Origin: Pelagicoccus sp. SDUM812005
GTDB lineage: Bacteria > Verrucomicrobiota > Verrucomicrobiia > Opitutales > Opitutaceae
Assembly (NCBI RefSeq): GCF_031127875.1
Contig: NZ_JARXIA010000007.1
Coordinates: 186,001 to 250,000, forward strand
Direction: 5' to 3'
DNA: 64,000 nucleotides
Shown: piece after piece, positions 52,126-60,398 of the stretch
How the letters are laid out: the number at the start of each line of letters is the position of its first letter
How positions within the stretch are numbered: the stretch's first letter is position 1
Program-made: the position numbers and the translations under genes
The notes under the pieces: model-generated
The model's database searches: none
Told to the model about the DNA's origin: nothing
What the model saw: the letters and a program-made list of their open reading frames with translations, nothing else

Positions 52126-53220
52126 CTAGGGAGTTACGACGTCCCAGATTTTTTCTAGACTGTCTTCGCCGGCCGGGCCTCGGACGCTTAGGCGCACCAC
52201 CCATTGCCCGGGCCGCGTGTAGTGGTGGATTGGGGACGGCTCGTTGGAGCTGTTCCCATCGCCAAAATCCCAATGCCAGCTCTGGATCTCTCCGTGGGAG
52301 CGATCTTCGAATTTGAAAGATCGGCGGTCCGTACCGATGTTCGTAACGCTCCAATTAGCTTGGATTGCGGGCTGTAGTTCTGGCTCGATTGGCATGAGCT
52401 TGAAAAGGCAGAGGGAGGAAGCATCGCGTACCATCTCCGTGTCATGAGCCAGGTTCATGAACGCTTCGAAGGTGTTGCCTTCGTCGTCGTACTCTAGAAT
52501 GCACCAGGAGAGTCCGATCAAGCCGTTCTCTCGAAAATCGGATTCGGTCGAGTAGGCGGGGCCTCGCAGGTCTGCGTGGTCGAAAGCGGTGATGTAAAAT
52601 TCAAGCTGATAGCGTCCGCCTTCTCCGTGCTGGAAGGAGTAGGATTGTGCTGCGTTGGCGTGTGGAAAATCCTTAATCCAAGGAGCGTTGCCCCAAACCA
52701 TTGCCCATTCCTTGCGTAAGGAAGGTGTGAATACGTGATAATTTTGAGCGTGCTCTCCATGGCCCATGAAGTGGAGGTCGCTTTTCTTAAAAGCGTCTTT
52801 ATGGGGGTGGACAGTGTTGATGAAAGAGCCGCCCGAGAGGTTGCCATCGACGACGACCTCGAAAATGTCGTTTTTCAGGCCTGAGCGGGCGAAGTCCCAA
52901 TCGTCGTCGCTTGCGTCATAGTAAAAGTAGAGGCGATTGAGTCCCTCGACCCAAGCGACTTTTACCGATAGGTCGAAATCGGCTGGATCGAGGTCTATAC
53001 CGCGACCGCGTTCCGTATCCATTAGCTGGTCGAGTCCGATCGCGTATCGCTCCGGGACGAGATTCCAGTCTGCGAAGGAACCGTCGATACGTGGGATTTG
53101 GTCTTTCGGAAACTGGAAGACCTCGAATTGTTGATCCGGGCGGCTGGCGGCCTGAGTCGAGTGAGCGCAGCCGCAGCCTAGCAAAACGGCGAGGGCAAGG
53201 CGGGTGCTCGAGTCGCTCAT
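52126..53220 (-). CDS. Exported protein with CBM9/DOMON-like and PKD domains
   Basis: The 364-residue product has a signal peptide (LALAVLLGCGCAHSTQA; the Cys pair could also make it a lipoprotein). Residues ~35-265 begin IPRIDGSFADWNLVPERYA and continue with VKVAWVEGLNRLYFYYDASD, the pattern of CBM9-like or DOMON sugar-binding beta-sandwiches. The C-terminal ~85 residues form a PKD domain with WHWDFGDGNSS, SPIHHYTRPG and WVVRLSV. The start at 53220 is chosen for the signal peptide, and lies 5 nt after the small membrane protein's stop. It is in an operon with that protein and the NCS1-type transporter. A surface or periplasmic carbohydrate-binding role is likely. Confidence 0.75.
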   Translation of the reverse strand: MSDSSTRLALAVLLGCGCAHSTQAASRPDQQFEVFQFPKDQIPRIDGSFADWNLVPERYAIGLDQLMDTERGRGIDLDPADFDLSVKVAWVEGLNRLYFYYDASDDDWDFARSGLKNDIFEVVVDGNLSGGSFINTVHPHKDAFKKSDLHFMGHGEHAQNYHVFTPSLRKEWAMVWGNAPWIKDFPHANAAQSYSFQHGEGGRYQLEFYITAFDHADLRGPAYSTESDFRENGLIGLSWCILEYDDEGNTFEAFMNLAHDTEMVRDASSLCLFKLMPIEPELQPAIQANWSVTNIGTDRRSFKFEDRSHGEIQSWHWDFGDGNSSNEPSPIHHYTRPGQWVVRLSVRGPAGEDSLEKIWDVVTP

Positions 53221-53225
53221 TTGAA

Positions 53226-53417
53226 TCAGTGGCTGGCGTCTGGCAGTTTTTGTTTCAGCCCTTGCACGACCGGAGCGGAGACGAGCCAAAGGAGCATTCC
53301 GATGGTCATACTGGTCTTCACGTTTTCCAGGGACAAGGAGTCTATGGCGAAAAGGATGGAGGGGATTAGGGTTAGGGCTAGGCCCAGGAGGGATACGAGT
53401 CGAAAGGCAGTGATCAT
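53226..53417 (-). CDS. Small membrane protein (63 residues), function unknown
   Basis: The ATG at 53417 opens 63 codons encoding two hydrophobic helices, about 3-24 (VSLLGLALTLIPSILFAI) and about 36-53 (TIGMLLWLVSAPVVQGL), joined by a short loop and ending with a basic, polar tail. It sits 11 nt after the transporter stop and 5 nt before the PKD-protein start, so it is translated within the same operon. The topology and position suggest a subunit or companion of the transporter. No family is recognised. Confidence 0.65.
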   Translation of the reverse strand: MITAFRLVSLLGLALTLIPSILFAIDSLSLENVKTSMTIGMLLWLVSAPVVQGLKQKLPDASH

Positions 53418-53428
53418 GAGGGCCGAGG

Positions 53429-54826
53429 TTAGGCGGTTTTGGTTTGTTTTGAGAAGGCCTGGTAAAGCAGCCCGGTGATGAGCCAGCAAGGAAGCACGAA
53501 GTTGACTGCGGTGTAGCCCCGGTAGACGATCAGGTAGAAGGAAGGGGCGACAGGAATGAGCCAGGCGAGCAATACGGCGAGGTTGAACGAGCTTTCGGGT
53601 ACCAGTGATTGGAAGGTGGTGGCGTCGCGTTTGCGGAAGTACCAGTCGAAAAAGATGACGCCGCCCATGGGGGCTAGGATGGTGCCGTAGAGTCCGACAA
53701 ATCCGAGCAGTTGCCAGGCGAAAGCTGGAAAAGCGCCCGCTGCAGTAGCGATCAAGCCTGCGGCGAAGGTAGTCCAAAATCTGGATACATTAGGAAATAC
53801 GGTTTGGACCATCGCTTGAAAGGCGAGTCCGGCCCGGTAGATGGTTGGATTTGCGGTGGTCCATCCGGCCACGATGACGCAGACGATGCCGGCCAATCCG
53901 GCTACGTTGCTGGCCATGGGGCCGGGGACAGGGTTTGCGTCCTGGTTGAGTTTTATTTGGGCGGCGAGCATGAAGGCGGCAGCGACCCAAGCCATGTAGT
54001 GGCCGACATACATGCCGGCGGTGGTGGCCCAGCCGGACGATGCCTTTCTCGCGAAACGAAAGACGGAAAGGTCAGCCATGCCGACGTGCATTGCCGCATT
54101 GCAGAACCAAGCGAAGATGAAAACGCTCCAGAATCCCATGGTAGATTGGTTTTCTCCTTCTTGGGCGAATAGGATCGATTCGCTCCAGATAGAATTGAGC
54201 TCCTCCCAGCTTCCCGCTCCGAGCTGTTTGAAGGCTACGATTCCGCACGCTAGAAATACTAGCACCATCCAAGGGGAGGCAATGTTGGCGAACTTTGCGA
54301 CAGTGTCGTATCCAAGCGAGGCGACGAGCGCGATGACGAGACCAACGGCGATGACGATGATGACGAACAAGGCGCTGTTGGGAAAGAGGTCGCTGGTGGT
54401 CGGCATCGGCATGTCGAAGGGAATCCCGACGGCAGTTGCCGACACGGTGATCATGGCCCCGGCGAGGAAGCAAAAGAGGAGTCCGTTCGCCAGGTTGTAG
54501 ACGAGCACGAGCCATTTCCCGGCGATTTTCTCGAGGTGCTGGTAAAGGGTGAAGCGGGCTTTAATGGCAATGGGAGCGCAGACGTAGCGCCAGCTCAGCA
54601 CAGCCATGAGATTGCCGAAAAGGAGGCCGAAAAAAATGTTCTGTAGCGATACGCCTGCGAGCAGGAAGAGCGGTCCGATCATGAATTCGGTTCCCGCGGC
54701 ATGCTCTCCAGCATACATGCCCCAGAACTTGCCGGGGCCTTTAAGCGCGCGTTGGGGGACGGGCTCGCGTTCGTATTCGTCGCTTGCGGGTCTATTTTTT
54801 GGGGGTGCGATGGCGGTTGCTTCCAT
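53429..54826 (-). CDS. NCS1-family (cytosine/purine permease-like) transporter
   Basis: This is a 465-residue, 12-helix inner-membrane secondary transporter. The N-terminal region has GPGKFWGMYAGEHAAGTEFM, and the first helices include GPLFLLAGVSLQNIFFGLLFG; further signatures are AIMHVGMADL-type residues in helix 6 (FCNAAMHVGMADLSVFRFARK) and ANPTIYRAGLAFQA. These fit the LeuT-fold nucleobase:cation symporter-1 family, which normally moves nucleobases, hydantoins or vitamins with Na+ or H+. Its placement at the head of an operon with a carbohydrate-binding protein and under operator copy 8 suggests it moves a product of the locus instead, which is an inference only. Confidence 0.8.
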   Translation of the reverse strand: MEATAIAPPKNRPASDEYEREPVPQRALKGPGKFWGMYAGEHAAGTEFMIGPLFLLAGVSLQNIFFGLLFGNLMAVLSWRYVCAPIAIKARFTLYQHLEKIAGKWLVLVYNLANGLLFCFLAGAMITVSATAVGIPFDMPMPTTSDLFPNSALFVIIVIAVGLVIALVASLGYDTVAKFANIASPWMVLVFLACGIVAFKQLGAGSWEELNSIWSESILFAQEGENQSTMGFWSVFIFAWFCNAAMHVGMADLSVFRFARKASSGWATTAGMYVGHYMAWVAAAFMLAAQIKLNQDANPVPGPMASNVAGLAGIVCVIVAGWTTANPTIYRAGLAFQAMVQTVFPNVSRFWTTFAAGLIATAAGAFPAFAWQLLGFVGLYGTILAPMGGVIFFDWYFRKRDATTFQSLVPESSFNLAVLLAWLIPVAPSFYLIVYRGYTAVNFVLPCWLITGLLYQAFSKQTKTA

Positions 54827-54923
54827 GAGGGGCTGGATTGATATTTATTGTGTGGCGGTTCGCAGGAGCGAAGGCGATTGGACTAAAGACCAAGGAAGGG
54901 ATCTAACGACAAACTCGCCCTAA

Positions 54924-54936
54924 CGAGACTGTCAGG
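54924..54936 (-). promoter_or_regulatory. CTGAC-W-GTCAG palindrome, copy 8 (before the NCS1 transporter operon)
   Basis: CGAGACTGTCAGG matches 11 of 13 positions, with the GTCAGGT half intact. Its centre (54930) is 104 bp before the transporter start on the minus strand; a weak TTTAGT lies 43 bp downstream. Confidence 0.6.
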
Positions 54937-54956
54937 TAAATCGAGGAAGGGGAGGC

Positions 54957-55826
54957 TTATCCCTTGATGGAGCCTTTGGTAATCCCGTTTACGTAATACT
55001 TCATGCCAAAGGCGAACACGATGATGAGCGGAATTGAGCCGATGATATAGCTAGCGAATTCGGGGCCGTGTTCCTGGGCGTGTTCGGAACTGTATTGAGT
55101 TACACGGAGAGTGAAGGTTTGCAAGTTGGGGGCGTCGATGGTGATGAGTGGCCACATATAGTCGTTGTAGATTCCGACGAAGCTCAGGATGCTCACGGTT
55201 GCAATCACGGGGAGGCAGAGAGGGAGGGCTATGCTGCGGTAAATTTGCAGCTCGCTCGCTCCATCGATCCGAGCGGAGTCGAAAAGGGATTGGGGCAAGT
55301 TCTCGATATAGGTGCGGCAGAGGATTATCCCTAGGACTTGACCTCCTGCTATGTAGTGTACCAGCAGCACCCAGGGTGTATTGAGAAACCCATGACCACC
55401 TTGCCCAAGCCAATCGTTTCCGCCCACGAATGGGAATTGCTTGTACCACAGGAACATAGGTATCAGCGTTAAGATTCCGGGTACCATCATAAGGGCGAGT
55501 ATGAGCAGGTAGATGAGTTCTTTCCCGGGGAACTGAATACGGGCGAAAACGTATCCGCTAAGACTGGACAGGAACGCTAGTAGGATGACGCTAACGCTAG
55601 CGGTAATGGCGCTGTTGAAAATCGAGTGCTGAATAAAACCGAGTGCTTGGGCGAAGAAGTCCCAGCGGATTTCCTCGGGCGGCGCCCAAAAGTCGTGGAT
55701 CACCTCGTCCGAGCTTTTGACGGAAAGCAGGATTGTCATCAGGAAGGGCGCTATGGTTATCATGGCCATAGCGGAAAGGACAATGGCCGTTGCAGGTGAA
55801 ATCCCCTTTTCCCTTGATGCTTTCAT
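54957..55826 (-). CDS. ABC sugar transporter permease, MalG type
   Basis: The 289-residue permease has six helices, beginning AIVLSAMAMITIAPFLMTI. The EAA loop that contacts the ATPase is SLFDSARIDGASELQIYRSI, followed by ALPLCLPVIATV. The start ATG 55826 overlaps the stop of the upstream fused gene (ATGA), so the two are translationally coupled; the longer frame to 56207 lies inside that gene. It is the CUT1-class partner of the fused binding-protein/permease. No ABC ATPase gene lies in the window; a shared MsmK/MalK-type ATPase encoded elsewhere is assumed. Confidence 0.92.
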   Translation of the reverse strand: MKASREKGISPATAIVLSAMAMITIAPFLMTILLSVKSSDEVIHDFWAPPEEIRWDFFAQALGFIQHSIFNSAITASVSVILLAFLSSLSGYVFARIQFPGKELIYLLILALMMVPGILTLIPMFLWYKQFPFVGGNDWLGQGGHGFLNTPWVLLVHYIAGGQVLGIILCRTYIENLPQSLFDSARIDGASELQIYRSIALPLCLPVIATVSILSFVGIYNDYMWPLITIDAPNLQTFTLRVTQYSSEHAQEHGPEFASYIIGSIPLIIVFAFGMKYYVNGITKGSIKG

Positions 55827-58354
55827 GAGTATCCCTCCGACTTTTTCAGGAATTTCAAGTTCAAGAGGGTGACGCAAAGAATAAAAAGGAACAGGACTGT
55901 TCCTATGGCTGCACCGTATCCGAAGTTTCCGTACAGGAAGGCCTCTTTGTACATTGAGTAGGCAGGGACGTGAGTGGAGAGCCCGGGGCCGCCTCCTGTC
56001 ATCAACAAGATTGCTTGGATTTCTTGGATGGAGCCGATCACGGCTAGGATAATTAAGAGTCGTGTTTCGCTTCTGACCAGGGGAATGTCTATATTTCGGA
56101 TTCGGGCGAGGGTGCTGTCCGATTCCAAGGCATAGGCATCCTTTATGTCGTCTGAAATATTCATCAAGGAGGCTAGGTAGATGAGTAGTCCGATCGCTCC
56201 GACCCATGGGAATCCCATGAAGATGATTGAGGCGAGCGCGAGCGAGTGTTCTCCTAGCCAGCTGCTGGCAAAAGTTTCTGCTCCGATGGCGACGAGCGTT
56301 TGGTTAATCAAGCCGCTGGTAGGATTGTAGAGGTTTTTCCAGATGAGCACGATGACGATGGCGGGAACGAGCGTGGGAAAGAGCAAGATCCCGCGGAAAA
56401 TACGCTGAACCCTCGTGTTGGAAACGCATAGTAGCAGCTGGGCAGCAAAAAAGGGGAACACGGTTGCTTTGATCACGCTCGCGATCAGGAGTATTAGCAT
56501 GTTCAGCAAGCCAAAAAGGAATTGGTCGTCCTGTAGCACTCGTGAAAAGTTTTTTAGTCCTATGAAGTTGGGATATCGCCAGCTGGACCAATCTGTAAGT
56601 GAAAAGTAGATACTGGAGATCGCCGGCCAGTAGTTGAATACGAGAAGGAGCAGGATTGTTGGGGTGAGGAGCATAAAGCCGATTGTGGCCTTGGGGCGAT
56701 GTTCGGATTTTGCCTTAAGTATGTTGGCAAACGCGAATACGCAGTAGGCGGATAGGAGTATCGCAATCGCTAGCAGTCCATTGTCGAAGGGGTTCCATGC
56801 GTCGGTTTTCCGTTCCCTGACGGGTAAGAAGTCGCGAGTGGTGGGGTCGAGGTCGTATTGATAGTTCGCCCGCAGACGCAGTACTGCTTCTTTCATGGAA
56901 CGATCGTAAGCTTCGAGGAAACGATCAAGGTCGGTGCGTCCTCCCAAGTAGTCCTGGAGGTGAACGACGAAGTCGCCCACGCTTTTTTGTTCGTCGAAGA
57001 GTCCGCGAAACTCCAGTTTTACAACGCCGTTTCCGCCGAAGGCTTGGTACTGTTCTTCGAGGCCAGGGAGCATCGTTACTCCTTTGATCGTGAGAGGTCC
57101 GCTTAGATTGTATCCGTTTTCTAAAGTCAGATCGTGAAGGAGTTGCCCGGACTCGGGAGTCGCGATGAACATTAGAAAGTCCATTACCCGTCTTTCGTGT
57201 TCAGGGTCTGGCTTCTTCGTTACCGAGAGTAGGGTGCCGCCATTGAAGAACCCGCGAATGGGCCCGCTTACCAGAGGGTCGTCTTGAATGGGGGGTAGCC
57301 ACATGACTCCGGTTTTGAACCGGCGGTCCGGGGCCGAGTTTTTTTGGTACTGGTCGTGGGTGAAAATGAATTGGCTACCCGCTAGCATCATTGCTGCTTC
57401 CTGTCTCATGAAGGCGTTCTGAGCGGATGCGATGTCAGATCCGATGTACCCTTTCTGAAAGAATTGGGAGAGCTCTTGCAGTCTCAGGTAAATGCGGCGG
57501 AATGCTTCTGATCTAAAATCGATTTTACCGCTTTCTATCCCGTTGATCACTCTCTCGGCGTTGAGGGGAATTTGTCGGTCGAAGAAGGGATTGGCGGGGT
57601 CATAGGTAAAATCTGAATGAGCGATGGGATCGAAGTCCCAGTCCCCAGGCTGCGCTGCGAGTAGTGGAATCTTGTCCCGGAGGTAGGCGTCGTTCAAGGC
57701 CCTCACCAGCCATCCGATGTTTCCTGCCCAGATGGAGCTGAAATCGCCCGGCATCGAAAAGGGAGTGTATCCTGCTGCCTTGATGGCGCGGCAGGTATCC
57801 AGCAGTTCATTCCAGCTTTGCGGTTCGCGTAACTCCAGCTCTTCGAATATGTCCTTGTTGTAGTAGATCCCTACGGAGATGAGGTCCAAAGGGAGCATGT
57901 AGAGCTCGCCGCCGTAGTTATCGAATTCATACACGTTCAGCTCGCGAAAGGAATCGATGAACTTTTTCCCGGTGTAGGGATTGGTTTGCTCGAGGTAGGG
58001 AGTGAGGGCTACCCATTTTCCGAGGGCGTCGTAGCCCTTGGTCATGTTCCCATTGTAGATGTCCGGCATCAGCTCGAGGCCGGCGGCCTCGCGCGTGCGG
58101 ACGTACGTTGCGAGCTGGTTGCCGGTGGTGAAGGTTAGTTCGATCTCAACGTTCGGATGGAGCGCTTCGTATCGTCGGGCTATCTCCTCGAACGCGGCTT
58201 TGTAGTTTGTACGGTCCGTGGCGAAGCGGATGGTCTCTTTTTTAGCGGGCAGAAGTGAGGCGCTTCGCCCTGCTAGCGTAGCGGGCAGCCAGCAGGCAAG
58301 CATCGTGAAGACGAGAACTACTCTTGATAGGGATAGCTGGAGTATGGAAACCAT
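55823..58354 (-). CDS. Fusion of extracellular solute-binding protein (family 1) and MalF-type ABC permease
   Basis: The 843-residue protein starts at ATG 58354, which opens a signal-like hydrophobic segment (VVLVFTMLACWLPATLAG); a TTG at 58372 is an alternative. Residues ~35-500 are a family 1 solute-binding protein (TIRFATDRTNYKAAFEEIA, YMLPLDLISVGIYYNKDIFE, ANPFFDRQIPLN, FFNGGTLLSVTKKP). After a linker, residues ~530-843 are a MalF-type permease with seven hydrophobic segments and an EAA-like loop (SDDIKDAYALESDSTLARIRNI). Binding protein and permease are normally separate chains; here the binding domain is tethered on the periplasmic side. It follows the cytoplasmic sulfatase gene and is translationally coupled to MalG. 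Confidence 0.88.
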   Translation of the reverse strand: MVSILQLSLSRVVLVFTMLACWLPATLAGRSASLLPAKKETIRFATDRTNYKAAFEEIARRYEALHPNVEIELTFTTGNQLATYVRTREAAGLELMPDIYNGNMTKGYDALGKWVALTPYLEQTNPYTGKKFIDSFRELNVYEFDNYGGELYMLPLDLISVGIYYNKDIFEELELREPQSWNELLDTCRAIKAAGYTPFSMPGDFSSIWAGNIGWLVRALNDAYLRDKIPLLAAQPGDWDFDPIAHSDFTYDPANPFFDRQIPLNAERVINGIESGKIDFRSEAFRRIYLRLQELSQFFQKGYIGSDIASAQNAFMRQEAAMMLAGSQFIFTHDQYQKNSAPDRRFKTGVMWLPPIQDDPLVSGPIRGFFNGGTLLSVTKKPDPEHERRVMDFLMFIATPESGQLLHDLTLENGYNLSGPLTIKGVTMLPGLEEQYQAFGGNGVVKLEFRGLFDEQKSVGDFVVHLQDYLGGRTDLDRFLEAYDRSMKEAVLRLRANYQYDLDPTTRDFLPVRERKTDAWNPFDNGLLAIAILLSAYCVFAFANILKAKSEHRPKATIGFMLLTPTILLLLVFNYWPAISSIYFSLTDWSSWRYPNFIGLKNFSRVLQDDQFLFGLLNMLILLIASVIKATVFPFFAAQLLLCVSNTRVQRIFRGILLFPTLVPAIVIVLIWKNLYNPTSGLINQTLVAIGAETFASSWLGEHSLALASIIFMGFPWVGAIGLLIYLASLMNISDDIKDAYALESDSTLARIRNIDIPLVRSETRLLIILAVIGSIQEIQAILLMTGGGPGLSTHVPAYSMYKEAFLYGNFGYGAAIGTVLFLFILCVTLLNLKFLKKSEGYS

Positions 58355-58440
58355 CGGGGTGCATTTTCTCAAGAACAGGGCCGAAGGTGGGGAGCCTCGA
58401 TTGTATTTTCGAGGACAGTTTTGTCTTTATGCGTCCGCTA

Positions 58441-60222
58441 TCAACTGGAAGGGAATTCGTATTTGGTCAGCAGTTCTTGTTTTGGGGTCCACAGCTCGAT
58501 GGACTCGAATCGTACGCGGCCATTGCCCGGGGAGAGGTGCAGCGAGAGCTTCGAGAGAGCGGTCTCCACCGGAAGGTCTATCTCGCAATGCTGCCTGAGG
58601 CAGGGCGAGCTCAGTTCGATGGGCTGGAGCCTGACGCGCTCTTGCCCGTCGGTGAAGGAGACGGCGATGGAGATTTCTTCCGTAGTCTCGCAGGAGAAGC
58701 GCAGTATTCCCGGCTCGAAGAGGGAAGGGGTCACTCTGGTAGTGACGCTAGGATCCTCTCCGTTGTAGTCGACTTGCATACCGCCCTTTTGGGACTGGAC
58801 TTTGGCGCTTTCACTGCCGATCCAAACTCCGGCGACGTTGCCTTTGTAGTCAGCGTTGGGGTGGGGCAGCAAGCATTGGCTGGCTTGTAGGTTTTGTTCG
58901 ATTAAAGCGTCCAGCTCTTCCACGATGTCGTTACGTTGGCCGGACAAATCGTTTTGCTCCCCGATGTCCTCCGCGAGATTGTAGAGCTCGTAGCGATGCT
59001 TTTGGTCGCTTGTGTCGTGGTAGAATCGATACAGTTTCCAAGAACCTTTCCGGACGGAAGTGTTGGGGAGGTTCATAGTCGCGGGCACGAAGTGGGGGAA
59101 ATGGGAGAAGAGCGGCCCTCGGTCGTGGGGTTGCGACCGCAAGGCGGGAACGAAGCTAACTCCGTCCAAGTGAGCTTCGGGCGCTGGCGCTTGCCCGAGC
59201 ATTTCGAGAAATGTGGGATAGAAGTCGGTGGTAGAAACGACGGAATCGTTGACTGTAGGCCTTTCTGCTACGCCAGGCCAATGCACGATTAGCGGGATAC
59301 GCACCCCGCCTTCGTAGTTGTTGCCTTTGCCCGAGCGCAGCGGGAAATTGCTGGTGGGGTAGGTGCCTTCGACCACGTCGTACATATTGCCTCCGTTGTC
59401 CGAGGTGAAGACGACTATGGTGTCCTCTTGCAGTCCGAGCCGTTCCAGGGCGTCCAGCACTTTGCCTACGTTTTGGTCGAGAATGTCGACCATTGCTCCC
59501 ATGTTGGGGTTTCGTTGGCGTTCTGCGTCGTCCACTCTTTTCTCGTATTTGGCTTTGAGATCCGGCTTGGATTGAAAGGGGGCGTGAACGTCGTAGAGCC
59601 AGAGGCAGAGGAAGAACGGGTCGGAGCGCTTGTCCTCGATAAATTTGACTGCTTGGTCTCCGAGCACGTCGGTGATATGGGTCCCTTCTTCGACCTCGGG
59701 CAGGGTGTCGCAATCCCAGGGGGCGAAAAAGTTGCCTGGGGTAGGTGGCCCGGAATGGTGGCGCCCGCCGACTACGGTATCGAAGCCGAAATTTTCCGGA
59801 ATATGGGGAGCGTGCCCAAGGTGCCACTTGCCCATAAGGGCATTGTGGTAGCCGGCCTTTTTGAGGTCTGCTCCGATGGTGCGGTAGTCGAGGCTGAGAC
59901 GGTTGATGGGGGTGGGAGCGGCAGCGCGCTGGTCGGCCGGGGCGGTCTTGTGCTCTCGTCCTTCCAGAATCTCTGGAATCTCGTGCCCAGTGGGCATCGT
60001 GAAGTGCAGGCGTCCTGGATTGCGACCCGTAAGAATGCTGGCTCGGGTCGGAGAGCAGAGCGGACTGGCCGAGTAGGCGTCGGTGAACTTCATGCCCTTG
60101 GCGGCGATACGGTTGATGTTGGGCGTCTGGTAGAAAGTGCTGCCGTAAGGTTCGGTGTCCATCCAGCCGAGGTCGTCCGCGAGGATGAAGACCAGGTTTT
60201 TGGGGGTAGGGGCTTGCTTCAT
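58441..60222 (-). CDS. S1-family sulfatase without a signal peptide, extra C-terminal domain
   Basis: The 593-residue sulfatase begins directly at MKQAPTPKNLVFILADDLGW, with no signal peptide, so it should stay in the cytoplasm, unlike the other four. The active-site motif is CSPTR (Cys56), followed by ALMGKWHLGHAP, VHAPFQSKPDL and VVFTSDNGGNMY. Residues ~500-593 form an additional beta-rich domain (LRFSCETTEEISIAVSFTDG, RVRFESIELW) resembling a carbohydrate-binding sandwich. It is the first gene of an operon with the ABC importer (86 bp to the fusion gene), which fits intracellular desulfation of imported sulfated sugars. The operator copy 9 and a TAATAT -10 lie upstream. Confidence 0.9.
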   Translation of the reverse strand: MKQAPTPKNLVFILADDLGWMDTEPYGSTFYQTPNINRIAAKGMKFTDAYSASPLCSPTRASILTGRNPGRLHFTMPTGHEIPEILEGREHKTAPADQRAAAPTPINRLSLDYRTIGADLKKAGYHNALMGKWHLGHAPHIPENFGFDTVVGGRHHSGPPTPGNFFAPWDCDTLPEVEEGTHITDVLGDQAVKFIEDKRSDPFFLCLWLYDVHAPFQSKPDLKAKYEKRVDDAERQRNPNMGAMVDILDQNVGKVLDALERLGLQEDTIVVFTSDNGGNMYDVVEGTYPTSNFPLRSGKGNNYEGGVRIPLIVHWPGVAERPTVNDSVVSTTDFYPTFLEMLGQAPAPEAHLDGVSFVPALRSQPHDRGPLFSHFPHFVPATMNLPNTSVRKGSWKLYRFYHDTSDQKHRYELYNLAEDIGEQNDLSGQRNDIVEELDALIEQNLQASQCLLPHPNADYKGNVAGVWIGSESAKVQSQKGGMQVDYNGEDPSVTTRVTPSLFEPGILRFSCETTEEISIAVSFTDGQERVRLQPIELSSPCLRQHCEIDLPVETALSKLSLHLSPGNGRVRFESIELWTPKQELLTKYEFPSS

Positions 60223-60316
60223 AGAGTACGAATGCCTCGAGGCACCGCAGAATTATTAATCGTAAGGTTGGCTCAATATTAGGCTCAGCTTCATGTCGGC
60301 GGCGACCTAAGGAGAG

Positions 60317-60329
60317 CTTGACTGTCAGG
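60317..60329. promoter_or_regulatory. CTGAC-W-GTCAG palindrome, copy 9 (between the sulfatase/ABC operon and the LacI gene)
   Basis: CTTGACTGTCAGG matches 12 of 13 positions and contains the full TGACTGTCA core. Its centre (60323) is 42 bp from TAATAT (60281-60276 on the minus strand) of the sulfatase operon, and 76 bp before the LacI-family start, so it could serve both directions. Confidence 0.75.
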
Positions 60330-60360
60330 TCGCCTTGGGCTGGAGCTGGATCGCTACAAT

Positions 60361-60380
60361 TTTCTAGGCTTTTCTAGGCT
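60361..60380 (+). repeat. Tandem 10-bp repeat in the LacI-gene leader
   Basis: TTTCTAGGCT occurs twice in direct tandem, 19 bp before the LacI-family start codon. It could be a slippage product or part of a translational leader; nothing shows a function. Confidence 0.5.
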
Positions 60381-60398
60381 TTTTGATACCCCCGAACG

